NCBI GenBank assembly: GCA_023213395.1
Contig: CM041465.1
Span: 121,031,741 to 121,095,740 of the forward strand
From: Cycas panzhihuaensis
Taxonomy: Eukaryota > Cycadophyta
DNA: 64,000 bases
Reading direction: 5' to 3'
Shown here in pieces: positions 21,793 to 32,943 of this stretch. The notes under the pieces are model-generated. The model made no database searches. It was given only the letters and a program-made list of their open reading frames with translations, and had not been told where the DNA came from. Positions within the stretch are counted from its first letter, which is position 1. Each line of letters opens with the position of its first letter. The position numbers and the translations under genes were made by a program.

Positions 21793-22627
21793 TGTTGGCA
21801 TGAAAATTGACTCACAGGCTTGTATTGACCAAAGGAATGCAAGTACGGACGGTACGGAGGTACGCATAGTGGAAAAAGGTAAAAAATATGTAATCTGGGT
21901 ACGATGATGACACGCATCAGACACGTCTACATCACGTACCTTTCGAGAATGCATGCGATAGCAAGGCACAAATGGACAGATATGACCCAAAGGCGCCCAG
22001 AAATGATGACGTCAGCCCAAAAGGACATAAGTACGGATGTACGGACCAGAAAAGACACCATTAAGGAGACTTAATCAAGTGTTAAAGTGAAAGGGTACCT
22101 TGGTAACAAAAGGTATGGTTATGACTTTGGGTCATAACCTTTCATCAAAAGGCATCAAAGGGACATATTTAATGGTGCTTTGAGGACCATTCGATGTGAG
22201 AGCCGAGTTATTCATTCCTATGTTATGTGCTCGAGGGTGAGAGCCGAGATCAAGAGTACGCAAAGGTGCGGATGACAAGACGCATGACCGATTGGAGCAT
22301 GAGTGCATGATAAGTACCATCCGGTACGCATGTAATGTAGGATCAGATGTCACCGAATGCTCAGAACGCATTCCACCCTGTAAATGAACTGCTGAATTAA
22401 TAAAAGAAGAGTTATGTGGAAATTGATGCATTCTTGATGTATGTTGATGATGTCTTGAAATATGTATTGAATTGCATCATTTGTGTACCATTCTCGTGAA
22501 TCATATATGGAATGTATGTGGAATGTATGTGTATAACCATGTTGTGATGTCCTAAAACTAGACTATAGCTGTGTAACCTTGACAAGTGCATTGATTCCAC
22601 GAAGGGTGTGGAATCTATAAGTCAACA
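21793..22627 (+). repeat. 5' LTR of gypsy C
   Basis: It aligns along its length with 26748-27573. Shared landmarks include GGACATAAGTACGGATGTACG, GACTTTGGGTCATAACC, a GTGAGAGCCGAG block and the end block CTTGACAAGTGCATTGATTCC. The two copies differ by scattered small changes. Confidence 0.93.
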
Positions 22628-22628
22628 T

Positions 22629-22646
22629 TGGTTCCGCTGCTCACGT
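22629..22646 (+). promoter_or_regulatory. Primer-binding site of gypsy C
   Basis: TGGTTCCGCTGCTCACG starts two bases after the LTR end and opens with TGG, as required to pair with a tRNA CCA end. It is not the initiator-Met type used by A, B, E and H. I cannot name the tRNA from memory. Confidence 0.6.
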
Positions 22647-22649
22647 CCA

Positions 22650-24830
22650 TTGAGGAGGGACAGGCCTAGGGGTTTCAAAGAGAAAAGAATGTGTAAAGGG
22701 CGAGGACCACGTCGCCGCCGTGATGGCGGGTCAGAACTAAGCCACAGACTGTGGGACCTTCCAATGCCACCTAAGAGGCCTTCAAGGTCGGAAGAGCCCC
22801 AAAAGGATACTTCACCTAAGGAAAAAGAAACCCGAGCAAAGGGCACTAAGATGGTCAAAAGAGGCAAAACTCGGAAGGGCGAGGAGACTAAGTTCGCAAA
22901 ACAACGAGACTAAGGGACGGTCTGGTTGAAGGATCCGAGGCAAGTGGAGCCCAGACACCTCGGGAAGAAGAAACCCATGGCGAACGCATGGTATTGACAC
23001 CAACCCCTATCGAGATGATTTGTTTAGCGAATTGGAAGGAAGCCTAAAGTGGACGAAAAACATAAGGAAATCTTAACGAGGGAAGTATACCAATGAGGAG
23101 GACAGCTCAAGGACCTAGGTGATGATGATAAGAAGGCGGAGGAAGGTCCCTCGGCATATTGGGAAAACAAGCTAACGAGGCAGTTATTTGAAGATTCGAC
23201 AGAAAAGGGTTCTGATCAATCTTACATTACGGTAACACCATTGACAATACAAGTTCCAGGTGTAGTGGAACCTATACATATAAAAACTCCGTTCAAAAAT
23301 CCGTTGTTTGGAAAGGATACGGCAGCAGTAGTCACTCCCAGTACATCCCCAAAGGACGGAGGAGGGGAAAGATCACCATCAGGTGGGGAACGGTTGCAAT
23401 CTCCCAAGATGGACGACCATAGAGATTTCGGGAAATTAATCTTCAATGATACTTCAGACGCAGCAGAGCATGTGTATTTGTTTCAGAATCTCATTGATGT
23501 TAGAAAAATAACGGACGAAGATGAGATTAAAGCACGCTTCGCCTGTACATTGAGAGGTGTACCCTTGGCTTGGTATAAGGAACGAACAAAAGTGAGCCAT
23601 GGGCAAAGATGAAGAAAGCGTCAAGAGAGATTCCAAAAGTTTCGCAAAGAATGAAGTGTGGAAATCGCATTGCGAGAAATCGTGCAGAGGTCGGGGAATC
23701 CGTCTAACTTACATTAGTAGAATGAAGATTATTGCGGCAAGTATGATCAATGAGACAATTACGGATCATAACATGAAGAATTACTTCGCCGAGGGCTAAA
23801 TGAGAAGTTGCGAGCCATGATGCATGCTCATCCATTGAAATCATTCAAGAATGCTCGAGTTGGCATTGGATTTCGAGATGGAAATGGACGCCTGTGCAGG
23901 GGACAAGATTCCTTCGCTAAGATTGCAAGATGAGATTAGAGAGTCGAGACGTAATCAAGATAATCGACCCTTCCGCCAAAGTTGGAGTAGCGTAAGAGGA
24001 GTCTCGAATTAGAGGCACGAGGAAAGAAGTAGCCCGATTGAAAATCAGAAATAATCGGGAAGAAGAAGAGACACCGAAGAAGAAAGAGCACACTGGAAGG
24101 GTGACCAAGTGGTGCCATATTTGTGAAGAAAACTCACATACCACCCGGGAATGTGAGTTGAATTTAAAAAACAGTGCGACGCACCAACAAGAGAAGTGGT
24201 GCCACATATGTGAGGTGGATACCCACACAACTAGGGATTGTTTCTACAATTCCAGGGGAAAAGCATTTAGAGGCCGAGGTCGAGGGAGAGGTAACCCACC
24301 TCGAAATGTGTATACAACGAGGGGTGCACCAGAACCCTCGAGGAAGAAACAGCCGATGGGGAGATGCCTCATCTGCCTACAGTTCGGGCATTGGAAGTCC
24401 GAATGTCCGATGAAGGTGAATCTGAACAAAAGCCGTCAGTATGTAACTGTGGCCCAAGCGACCACAAAACGGAAGATTGCAAGGGTAAAGCAAAGGCAAC
24501 TAATCTAATGACAATCGTGCCAGAAACGAAGAATGTGAAATTACAGAATAAGCAGAAAGAGAAAGTGGATGAAGAATACCCACATCCCCTAACTGAATTG
24601 GATCGGTACAAGAAAGCAAAACAAGTGTTGGATGGTTTAGTTCGGGAAGAAAATATGCTACCAATGGGTAAACCAAACAAAACTGCTTTATGTTCGGAAA
24701 AACAAACAAAAGAGCCAGAAAAATCACCAGAGGAATCGACGGTAAAACCCCAAATGGTGCAAATGGAGGAGTTGTTTAAAGGATTACCGTACCAAGAGAT
24801 TCCCGAATGTTGTTATTGATGGAGAATCTA
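22650..24830 (+). pseudogene. Gypsy gag with four zinc-knuckle motifs (element C)
   Basis: The N-terminal part is very basic and charged (PRRRRDGG, PKRPSRSEEPQK). A capsid-like part includes LYLFQNLIDVRKI-like residues, FACTLRGVPLAWYK, typical of plant gypsy gag. Zinc knuckles follow: CHICEENSHTTREC (24116), CHICEVDTHTTRDC (24202), CLICLQFGHWKSEC (24367) and, in another frame, a shortened CNCGPSDHKTEDC (near 24442). Most plant gags have one or two, so four is notable. Frameshifts separate the parts. Confidence 0.85.
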
Positions 24831-25295
24831 GTGAAGCAGTTGCAGTTAACTATTCCTCTGTCTCAGGTTATAGATTGGATTAAAGGAGGAGTGTTACAGA
24901 AAGGAGTTACCAAAAGTTGGAAGCAAATCATACCATCATTCGACATGGATCCGATGGTAACCATGTCAGTTTTGGGAGAAAAGTTTCCGAGAGTGATCGT
25001 TGATGGGGGAGCAGCTGTGAATGTACTGCCCACCTCGACATGGCGGAAGTTGGGAAGCCCGAAGTTGGAAGCAGCGACTTATTCGCTGAAGTTGGCTAAT
25101 GAACTACTAGTACGACCCATGGGAAAACTGACCAACATCAAGGTGGATGTGGCAGGAATTGTCGTAAAGATCGATTTTACGATTGTGGAAACGGAGAAAG
25201 GTGCAACTCCTATCCGACTTTATTGGGAGACCATGGCTATACAAAACCCAATGTCTCCAGAGTTGGAAAGATGTAACCTTCACCTTGTCAGATGA
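24831..25295 (+). pseudogene. Retropepsin-like protease (element C)
   Basis: A 162-codon frame contains FPRVIVDGGAAVNVLPTSTW, the D-G-G-A-x-V-N-V-L active-site block of the protease found in this branch of plant gypsy elements. Downstream residues IKVDVAGIVVKIDFTIVET fit the retropepsin beta strands. The domain should cut the gag-pol polyprotein as a homodimer. After 25295 the reading no longer matches a reverse transcriptase. Confidence 0.8.
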
Positions 25296-26060
25296 AGGAA
25301 ATAAAGTAGTATTACCAATGTTGGGGAAGAACTCCATTGAGGTGATACCTGACAATGGATCAAGTACAACTGTTGTAAGGGAAGCAATAACTTCTTCATG
25401 TGACAAAGAAAACCTCTATCATACTGCGGAGAAGCCTACAACATCGACCCATTACCGTAAAAGAAGAACCGACCTATTTTGGAGAAATTTACAATTCTTC
25501 AGATGATGAAAACGAGATGAGATTTGTGGATTATTGGCTACGGGACGATTATGAAGTCAACCCTCATCCTATAGGTGTAACCTACTCTCTGATCAGAATC
25601 GAGGATGTTGATATTAAATCTAAATTTGTGGATTATACAGTGTTAGTAATAACATTAAAACCTAGACCCAAACCCAAATCCCCCTTTTAACCCAAACCCT
25701 TACCCTAATACCCCAACCCCCTCTAACCCTAACCTTCCCTCTACCTCCAGTGTGGGTCTTGAGGTAGATTGCCCTTCCCCACCCCCATCCCAGCCCGAGG
25801 AAGGAAGTAACAAACCTTCCTCATCCGCTTTAGAGGTACACCTACCCAGCAGAAGATCTTTTTCAACCATTGGCGCCAAATTTGAGGACGAAGAAAAGGA
25901 AATTGCTGAGAGTATCCCTAGAGATTCCGGTCTAGGAAACAAAATTGCCACCCGTAATGTAAATCATGAAGAATATGTTGGAGATTATGTGAAGACCTTT
26001 TATGGAGAACCACTATGTGGAATTTACCATTCAAACATTGTAGAGAACATTGGTTAGGAG
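25296..26060 (+). other. Unassigned coding-like region of gypsy C
   Basis: Two adjacent frames (25400-25690 and 25752-26057) are acidic and proline-rich, with a PKPKSP..NP stretch from a CCCTAA/CCCAAACC-rich run at 25665-25740 and an EEKEIAESIPRD block. I recognise no domain. It lies where reverse transcriptase should be. It may be a linker between protease and reverse transcriptase left after the deletion. Confidence 0.45.
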
Positions 26061-26345
26061 AAGACCAATTAAGGGATCATAAGAAGAAACCGACAAAGCA
26101 TACCACACCAAGGAAAAGGCGGAAAAAGACAAGGCACAATCGCCACGAAGACATCGATTTCAAGAAGGGTGATCAAGTATGGCGATTCGACAACAAATCC
26201 CAAACAACCCAAGGAGAATTGAAGATGCATTGAAAGGCCCATATAGGATTGAGAAAGTGTACCAGAATGGTACTATCCAGTTGGAAAAACTATCAGGCCA
26301 GCTACTACCTGAAATGGTCAAGGGTAGTAAACTGAAACCCTATAT
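26061..26345 (+). pseudogene. Gypsy integrase C-terminus (element C)
   Basis: The frame reads a GPYRIEKVYQNGTIQLEKLSG-like stretch (split here as GPYRIEKVYQN and GTIQLEKLSG) and KLKPYI, the usual end of gypsy integrase where the SH3-like domain sits. Basic residues precede it (PRKRRKKTRHNRHED). The catalytic core is missing. Element G has the matching end at about 7000-7130. Confidence 0.7.
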
Positions 26346-26747
26346 CAACTAGAGTGGAGCAACTTACCAGCCGAATCAGTTGGTTGTACCATAGCGTGTT
26401 GCATGAAGTTGAGGCAAAATCGAATTGCCTTGATACCGGAACGTGATTTAGTTCGGTATGTAACATAAAATACAAAAAAATTAAAAATGTAAAAAACAAC
26501 CGTAACTCATATCATACAAATAAGCAATATAGTGAAGCATGGAGGAAAGATATATCATCATACAAAAAAAATCGAGGGAAAGTTGAAAAAAACAAAGCGC
26601 CCATAGATGAGGATTTATTAACCAAGAATGGCGACCAAGTAGCGGGCGAGCAGGAGGAGCGACCTTTAGAGCAGAGAGGGGAGGAATACCCCAAATTTTG
26701 AATTTTTGAGCAAGGATGCTCAACCCAATCATGTTGACCCGGATAGA
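26346..26747 (+). other. 3' untranslated region of gypsy C
   Basis: No coding signal. The stretch contains A-rich runs and ends GAGCAAGGATGCTCA..GGATAGA before the 3' LTR; element G has the same context at 9078-9116, which shows the two elements are related. Confidence 0.7.
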
Positions 26748-27573
26748 TGTTGGCATGAAAATTGACTCACGTGCTTGTATTGACCAAAGGAATGCAAGTG
26801 CGGATGATGCAGGTACGCATAGTGGAAAAAGGTAAAAATATGTAACTGGGTACGATGATGAGCGGATACGTGCACATACGTACCTTTCAGGAATGCATGC
26901 AGATAGCAAGGCACAAATGGATGAGATATGACCCAAAGGTGCCCGAAATGATGACGCCAAATTAAAAGGACATAAGTACGGATGTACGGACCAGAAAAGG
27001 CACCATTAAGGAGACTTAATCAGGTCTTCTGGAGAACGGGTACCTTGGTAACAAAAAGGTATGGTTATGACTTTGGGTCATAACCTTTCATCCAAAAGGC
27101 ATCAAAGGGACATATTTAATGGTGCTTTGAGGACCATTCCAGGGTGAGAGCCGAGTTATTCATTCCTATGTCATGTGCTCGAGGGTGAGAGGAGATCAAG
27201 AGTACGCAAAGGTGCGGATGACAAGACGCATGACCCGATTGGAGCATGAGTGCATGATAAGTACCATCCGGCACGCATATGTATGAGGATCGTATGTCAC
27301 TGGAATGCTCAGAACGATTCCACCGTGTAAATGAACTGTTGAATTAATAAAAGAAGAGTTATGTGGAAATTGATGCATTCTTGATGTATGTTGATGATGT
27401 CTTTGAAATATGTATTGAATTACATCTGCGTGTACCATTCATGAATCATATATGGAATGTATGTGGAATGTATGTGTATAACCATGTTGATGTGTCCTAA
27501 AACTAGACTATAGCTACTGTAACCTTGACAAGTGCATTGATTCCACGAAGGGTGTGGAATCTATAAGTCAACA
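26748..27573 (+). repeat. 3' LTR of gypsy C
   Basis: This is an 826-bp copy of the 5' LTR with TG..CA ends, followed at once by the GTGAC duplication. Small indels distinguish it from the 5' copy. Confidence 0.93.
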
Positions 27574-27578
27574 GTGAC

Positions 27579-29634
27579 AGGTCTACCTGACGCAGCAGGG
27601 AACAATGATGATGTAAAGCCACTAATACTTGTGGCGAATTTTCTTGACATAGCAGGGAATGATGAAGTAATACAATGTAAGATGTGGAATCAAAGAGATC
27701 ACAAATAAGTGTGTGGTATAAGTGATTTAATCAAGATAAGCAAGAAAGCTTATATAGAAGCTGGCACGTGGATGCACCCAACTAATAACCAAAGTGATGT
27801 AGGATGTGTAACAAACCCAAACCTCTAACTTGTGTCCAAAGTAGGTGAGGTGTCGATGCCTAGGGGGCTTCTAGCATATATAATAAATGGTCTTCACCTG
27901 CGATACTCGCACCATTCCTTGGTGATGAAATTTAAGTAAACGTGGATCCCAGGTACTGTCAGTCCTTACCCCGTTTACCAATGAGCAATGATATACTCTC
28001 TGAAAAGAAGTACGTGCATATCTCACGACTATGATGGATATTGGTTCGGCTAAATTAATTATCTTGATTAAGGGTTTTCAGTTTTCCTGGATGGTTATCA
28101 GGATAATCCTTGATTGGAGGTCGTAGGTATGGACGATTTGTCCCTCCACAACTATACTGGTTATGACCAAACCCAATATGAAACTCACACCTCCCTTAGG
28201 GCCCGTACTTCGGCCAACCTTGGTTTATTTCAACCAAGGTGAGTATGCACACAAGTCAAGAACTGGCGGTATAAAGTCATCATAATGAGTTGATTTTAAG
28301 GAAAGTGTTCTTGTTCTCGAATGACATATAAAAATAACTGAAAATTGAATGTAAATGCTCCACTTAAGTGTTGCTGCCATGTCCAAGTGTAGTGATGATA
28401 TGTCCACCTAGTGCCCAAGTGGCATTTAATGAGGTCTCCAAGTACATGCGATCATTAAAATCATAGACATGTGATGAGCCAAATCATCAAATATTGCTCT
28501 GATTCAGATGATTGGCTAGTACAAAGGATTTAAGTGCATTGTTCGTTTTACAAAAGGGCCAAAATAGTCCACCAAAAGCCAAAAAAACTATAAATGTCTA
28601 AAAAAAAAACCCTCTTATATGCAATCATTTTTTCTTTTTTTAAAATAAAGGAAAAAAATTTTTAGAAATACAATGTAAGCTAAAAAATCAAATTTTTAGC
28701 AAGCCAAGTCTACTGTTGGATAGATTGTACCGTCTGTTGTATTATTATATGGCACAAATTTTAAAAAAATTCAAAAAAATTAAAAAATTTTAGATTTGTT
28801 GCCCTTCACTTGCACTTTACAAATATATAAAAAATTTTATCAAAAACAAGCAAAAAGGCTTGTTTTAGCTCACAGCCAAAATGTACTGGAAAACCCAAAA
28901 ATGCTGATAACTTTTCAACGGAGCATCGGATTCATGCAAGACCTATCCCAAATGATAGATCGGGACGAGGAGATGTAAAAACATGCATTAAAGCAGGAAA
29001 AAACTCCTCAGATTTTTTCATATATGAGATGTTTAAATTTGGAGGGTGACTACCTAAAGCAGGTTGTTTGACCGCTTTAACCTCGAATTCTGGCATCGCT
29101 CCAGTGGACAAAAGTGATTAGGAGGCTAAAATGCACCTACTGGTGAAATTTCGTGTGATTTTGAGTTTTTTGATTTTTTAACTGTACAATTGTCTGTAAT
29201 TTCGTACAATTCATACAACATCCATATGATTTGATTTCAGACTTCAAAATTTGCTTCTATATTAGTGAAAATCACTGATTTCTTCTTCTGCAAGTTATAA
29301 ATATGATTTTTACTATAAAAATAGGTGAAAAATTAGTTAGAAATGCCAGATTTGGGGCTAAAAAAAAGGCTAAAAATTGTTATAAGATGAGCATTTTTTG
29401 TGCTCTTTTAGGCCTGTAAATAGGTTGCTTTAAGTAGCCACATTTCTTCCTTTAATCTGCAGAAATAAAATAGTACAAGAGCATACAGATTTATACTAAA
29501 AATCTGCTAAAAAGACATTCAAAAATGGATTTAAAAAATATCTCAACTCTTCACTTCACATGAATGGTGAAGAAGATGGGAAAATAGCTTGCAATCTCCT
29601 TGCAAGTGAGTGTGGCACTAGGATCCTCCCAATG
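27579..29634 (-). other. Leader of copia B, unusually long
   Basis: About 2 kb between gypsy C and the primer site of B has no recognised protein. Positions 28540-29050 are AT-rich with A runs. Short palindromic bits occur (AACCTTGGTTTATTTCAACCAAGG, split by TTTATTT, near 28217). Its length exceeds a normal copia leader, so an unrecognised older insertion is possible. Confidence 0.5.
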
Positions 29635-29646
29635 GATCTGATACTA
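29635..29646 (-). promoter_or_regulatory. Primer-binding site of copia B, decayed
   Basis: On the element strand the bases after the 5' LTR read AG then TAGTATCAGATCC, against TGGTATCAGAGCC in intact elements. The position is right and only two bases differ, so it is the initiator-Met type, now mutated. Confidence 0.65.
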
Positions 29647-29648
29647 CT

Positions 29649-30008
29649 TGTGGAGGGAATGGATCTAGGGATCTAGTGCACTAACACTACACAATGGCAA
29701 ATAGTGAAGACAAGCATAATGTACTCAACAAGAGATGCTAATAATTTGAGCTCAAAGAGAAGTGTAGAATGATCACTCTCCATGTAATTTTAGCTTATTT
29801 AATGAGAATGTCATTAGGGTTTGGAATTTGAGTTTTTCCTCCCAATGACATTCAGATGAGATTACATGAAATTACAGTGAAATGAACTTTATGTCATTTC
29901 ACTTAAGTGATTTAAGCATAGTCACCTTATCCTAAAGTTACAAACATAAAAGTGACTTTATCTAATTCTAACTTTATGAAATGACCATGTGACATTAACA
30001 TCATCACA
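29649..30008 (-). repeat. 5' LTR of copia B
   Basis: The 360-bp partner of 16346-16702. It ends CATCACA and is followed by the CTTTA duplication. It contains the CATTTCACTTAAGTG palindrome-like block, similar in type to those in the LTRs of A, D and E. Confidence 0.92.
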
Positions 30009-30930
30009 CTTTACAAGTTGGATGCTTCTAATATCACATTTGATACTTCACAAGCATATGTCTCACAGTCACTGACAAATGAACAGTTATGGCACAATAG
30101 GCTAGGTCATGAAGCTAGACAACATCAAAATGATGTTCAATAAATACACGGGGTTTGAACTTCCTAAGATTTTAGCACAAAAATGTCTTTGTGAAGCTTG
30201 CATAATGGGGAAATAACATCAGGAGCCTTTTCTAAAAGGCAATGCATGGCGTGCATCGCAACCTTTGCAACTGTTACATATAGATCTAGGTAGACCCATG
30301 TCCAGATCTTCTCTTGGAAGCACATTGTACTACATCACTTTCATTGATGAGTTCTCACATAAAGTTTGGGTTTATTTCATTAAACATAAATCTGAAGCTT
30401 TGGACAAATTCAAAGAATTCAAACTTGCTATTGAGAAAGAATCATATCTGCCAATTAAAATATTGCAATCTGGCAATGGAAGCATGTTTACTTCAATGGA
30501 GTTCAACCAGTTTTGCAAAGATCATGGGATCAAGAGACAACTCACTGCTCCTTGCACACCTCAGCAAAATGGAGTAGCTGAGAGGATGAATGTGACTTTG
30601 ACAAACAAAGCCAAAACCATGATGCATGCAAAGGGTCTTCCACTTTCTTATTGGACAGAAGCATTTCATACAAGAATTTATATTTCCAGTAGGACCTTAA
30701 AACAACAATCACCAATATGACACCAGAGGAGGCTTGGATTGGTAAAAGGCCAACCATTATCCATTTGTGCACTTTTGGGTGCGTTGCATACATGCATATT
30801 CCCTAACAACAAAGGTAGAAACTAGACGAAAAAAGTCTAAAATGCATTTTCATTAGTTACTTTATCGGCATCAAGGCGTATAGAGTGTATAATCCTATTA
30901 CTAAGAAAATACATGTATCAAGAGATGTTA
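30009..30930 (+). pseudogene. Copia integrase (element A)
   Basis: The frame resumes after B at KLDASN and then LWHNRLGH (30087-30110). Core landmarks are LLHIDLGRPM, QSGNGSMF and QQNGVAERMN. The second catalytic Asp (RSDNG in the family) is Gly, so the triad is broken. TPQQNGV, GFISSYFI-like and VSRDVIFVED follow. Stops occur near 30140-30230 and frameshifts near 30720. It is non-functional. Confidence 0.9.
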
Positions 30931-31179
30931 TCTTTGTTGAGGATAATGAGGAGATGGAATCGACATCCATCCATTTTCCTTTTGACAAAGGCCAACAGAT
31001 TGTTGAGGACTTCCTTTCCTTACAATCTTTTACACCATGTTCTTTTTCTGTTCTTGTTGCTTCTTCATCAACACCTGCTCCATCCACATCATCAATTTCG
31101 CTTGACCCTCGTAGTCCTTTTGTTGACCAACCACTTAAGGCCTAGGATATTGAGGTTATCACTACAATGACAAAAAAAC

Positions 31180-31870
31180 TACTTAAATGGTTTACTCAAA
31201 CAATATAGGATGCACAAATAATTAAAAGAAAATGCCCATCAAAGATAAGGCGACATTATGTTAACTATGTACTTATGGTTGAAGTGCTTTGTGTTGATTA
31301 GCCTTTCACTTTTGAGGAGACATGTTAAAATGAAAAATGGAAAGGCATTCTATTCAAAAAAATGGAATATGGGATTTGGTAAAATTGGCTAAGGACAAAT
31401 AGGCAATCAATTGCAAAAGGAGATATAAAACCAAATTTTGATCTGATGATTCTATCAAGCGACACAGGGCTCGACTAGTGCCTAAAGCATTCAAACAGAA
31501 AGAAGGCATTGACTATGGAGAAACCTTTGTACATATGGAAAATATGAACACCTTTAAACTAATATTGGCTGGAATTGCTCAATGCAAGTGGTCAATCTAT
31601 CAGATGGATGTGAAGAGCGCCTTTCTCAATGACGATCTCACAGAGGAGGTATATTTGGCTCAATCTCCTAGATACATTTCACATGACAAGGAGCACTTAG
31701 CCTGTTGCCTCAAAAAGGCTTTGTATGGATTGAAATAGTCCCCTAGACCATGGTACTTAAAAATCGACATCTATAGACCCATAGATCCGTAGTTGTCAGA
31801 CATCTTTACTAAGACACTTGGTAGAGAAAATTTTGAAAAATTTTAAGAAATAATCTTGAGTAAAACTTAA
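31180..31870 (+). pseudogene. Copia reverse transcriptase with internal deletion (element A)
   Basis: The reading covers NGIWDLVKL-like, RARLVPKAFKQKEGIDYGE, QCKWSIYQMDVKSAFLNDDLTEEVY and KKALYGLK. Directly after PRPWYLKID it jumps to the RNase H end YRPIDP, LSDIFTKTLGRENFEKF. The part that carries YVDD and nearly all RNase H is missing in one clean deletion. A polypurine run (TTAAAGGGG) precedes the 3' LTR. Confidence 0.88.
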
Positions 31871-31892
31871 CATTGTAAATATTAAAGGGGTG

Positions 31893-32392
31893 TGTTAGAC
31901 CTTTATGTTAAAATGTTATGTACTTTATATTGTGAAGTGTTGTACTTATGTAAGGGTACTTTATCACTTAATGTGATAAAGTACACACCCACATTCTTTC
32001 TAGTGATGCAATGTTGTGACTTGAGGGCCAATGTACCCCTCATGCACTTTTGCACATAAGAGAGCTCAAAGGACACTTGTTCCACATGCAAAGAGCATGG
32101 CTTGTGTCAAACATCCAACCCCCTAAGAGTCTCCTCCTCTTTTATATAAGGAGACCATTTCTCATATAAAGCATTTGAGAATGAGGTATTGTATTGTTAT
32201 ATTGCTTATTTGAATACAAGTCAATTTTGTTATTTTGGAGTTAGGATCAATTCCTACTCCTCCATTTGCTAGTGCTCTTATATGCTTGAGTGTATGCTTG
32301 CTTACTTGCTTGTCCATTTAGTGTTATTGGTTTGATGCTAATCATTTGAATCTTTTACCATAATGTGCTCCCCATATGACCCTAGGCTTTCA
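31893..32392 (+). repeat. 3' LTR of copia A
   Basis: It starts TGTTAGACC and ends GGCTTTCA. The near-palindrome ACTTTATCACTTAATGTGATAAAGT is present, then TATATAAGGAGACC near 32142. A seven-base deletion relative to the 5' LTR removes part of the hairpin arm after GAGCATGGCTTG. Confidence 0.88.
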
Positions 32393-32943
32393 AGGTGTCC
32401 ACCTGCCATTACCTACAACCCAATGACATTAATAAAACATAAGCATCCAACAACCAATTGTTGCTAATCTTGGGTAAATTGCTACAATTACCACTGCCAT
32501 CCACATAAGATATTCTGGCCATGAACTCACTGCATGATTGCAATTGATGAAACTAAATGCAAGGTCTAAATGAAGTATTTAGACAACTACTATAAATATA
32601 AAATGCATCATATTATTTATGTGTTGATGTGATATATTTCACATGTATTTTTCATAAAATGGATTCTCACGAGTACTTATCTATCATAAATTAAATTTTG
32701 ACAATTGTGAATAAAAATATGCTAGAAAATTTTCAAATATGAGCTTGCAAAAGGTTTTTTCACCACTTGCCTTAATTTCAACCTTAAAAGAATGTTAGAA
32801 ATCAAAACCCAATATATGCTTGTAGCCACTTGTTTTGAAGGCATTGGATTCTACTTTCGATTGCAATTTACTGCAATCCAATTTCTTATATGAAAGTTAA
32901 GTAAAAAATTGTGTTAGTAGGTTTGAAAAATCGTGAATGGTTA
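32393..32943. other. Interval between copia A and copia I
   Basis: AT-rich sequence with no recognised gene or element. It may be a continuation of the intron-like DNA that precedes copia A at 12506, since A was inserted into that DNA. Confidence 0.4.

Larger units (their letters stand above)
21793..27573 (+). mobile_element. Gypsy element C, nested in B, non-autonomous
   Basis: LTRs of 835 and 826 bp open TGTTGGCATGAAAATTGAC and close TAAGTCAACA. The flanking 5-bp duplication is GTGAC at 21788-21792 and 27574-27578. Inside are gag with several zinc knuckles, a retropepsin-like protease, an unassigned stretch and the C-terminal end of integrase. Reverse transcriptase, RNase H and the integrase core are absent, so it must rely on a helper. 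Element G at 6227-9940 is from the same broad family and keeps integrase. Confidence 0.93.
16346..30008 (-). mobile_element. Copia element B, nested in A
   Basis: The two LTRs (16346-16702 and 29649-30008) are close copies, with TGT start and CACA end. The flanking 5-bp duplication is CTTTA at 16341-16345 and 30009-30013. Removing B restores the reading of copia A across the insertion point. B runs on the minus strand: primer site next to the right LTR, gag near 21677, then protease, integrase, reverse transcriptase and RNase H, and a polypurine tract beside the left LTR. It is interrupted in its leader by gypsy C. Without C it is about 7.9 kb, long for copia, mostly because of a 2-kb leader. 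Confidence 0.93.
12507..32392 (+). mobile_element. Copia element A, split by nested elements B and C
   Basis: The order is 5' LTR (12507), primer site (13024), leader, gag, protease start, then insertion of B at 16346, then protease end, integrase, shortened reverse transcriptase, RNase H tail, polypurine tract and 3' LTR (31893-32392). The two LTRs belong to one family but differ at roughly a tenth of positions by eye, so this is the oldest layer. Without B the element would be about 6.2 kb. No clean target duplication is visible (GGATG and AGGTG flank it). It cannot be autonomous: protease and integrase catalytic residues are changed and most of the reverse transcriptase is deleted. Confidence 0.85.

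Noticed and set aside
12502-32397. Target duplication of copia A (GGATG against AGGTG)
   Set aside because: Only three of five bases agree, which is not enough to call a duplication even for an old element.
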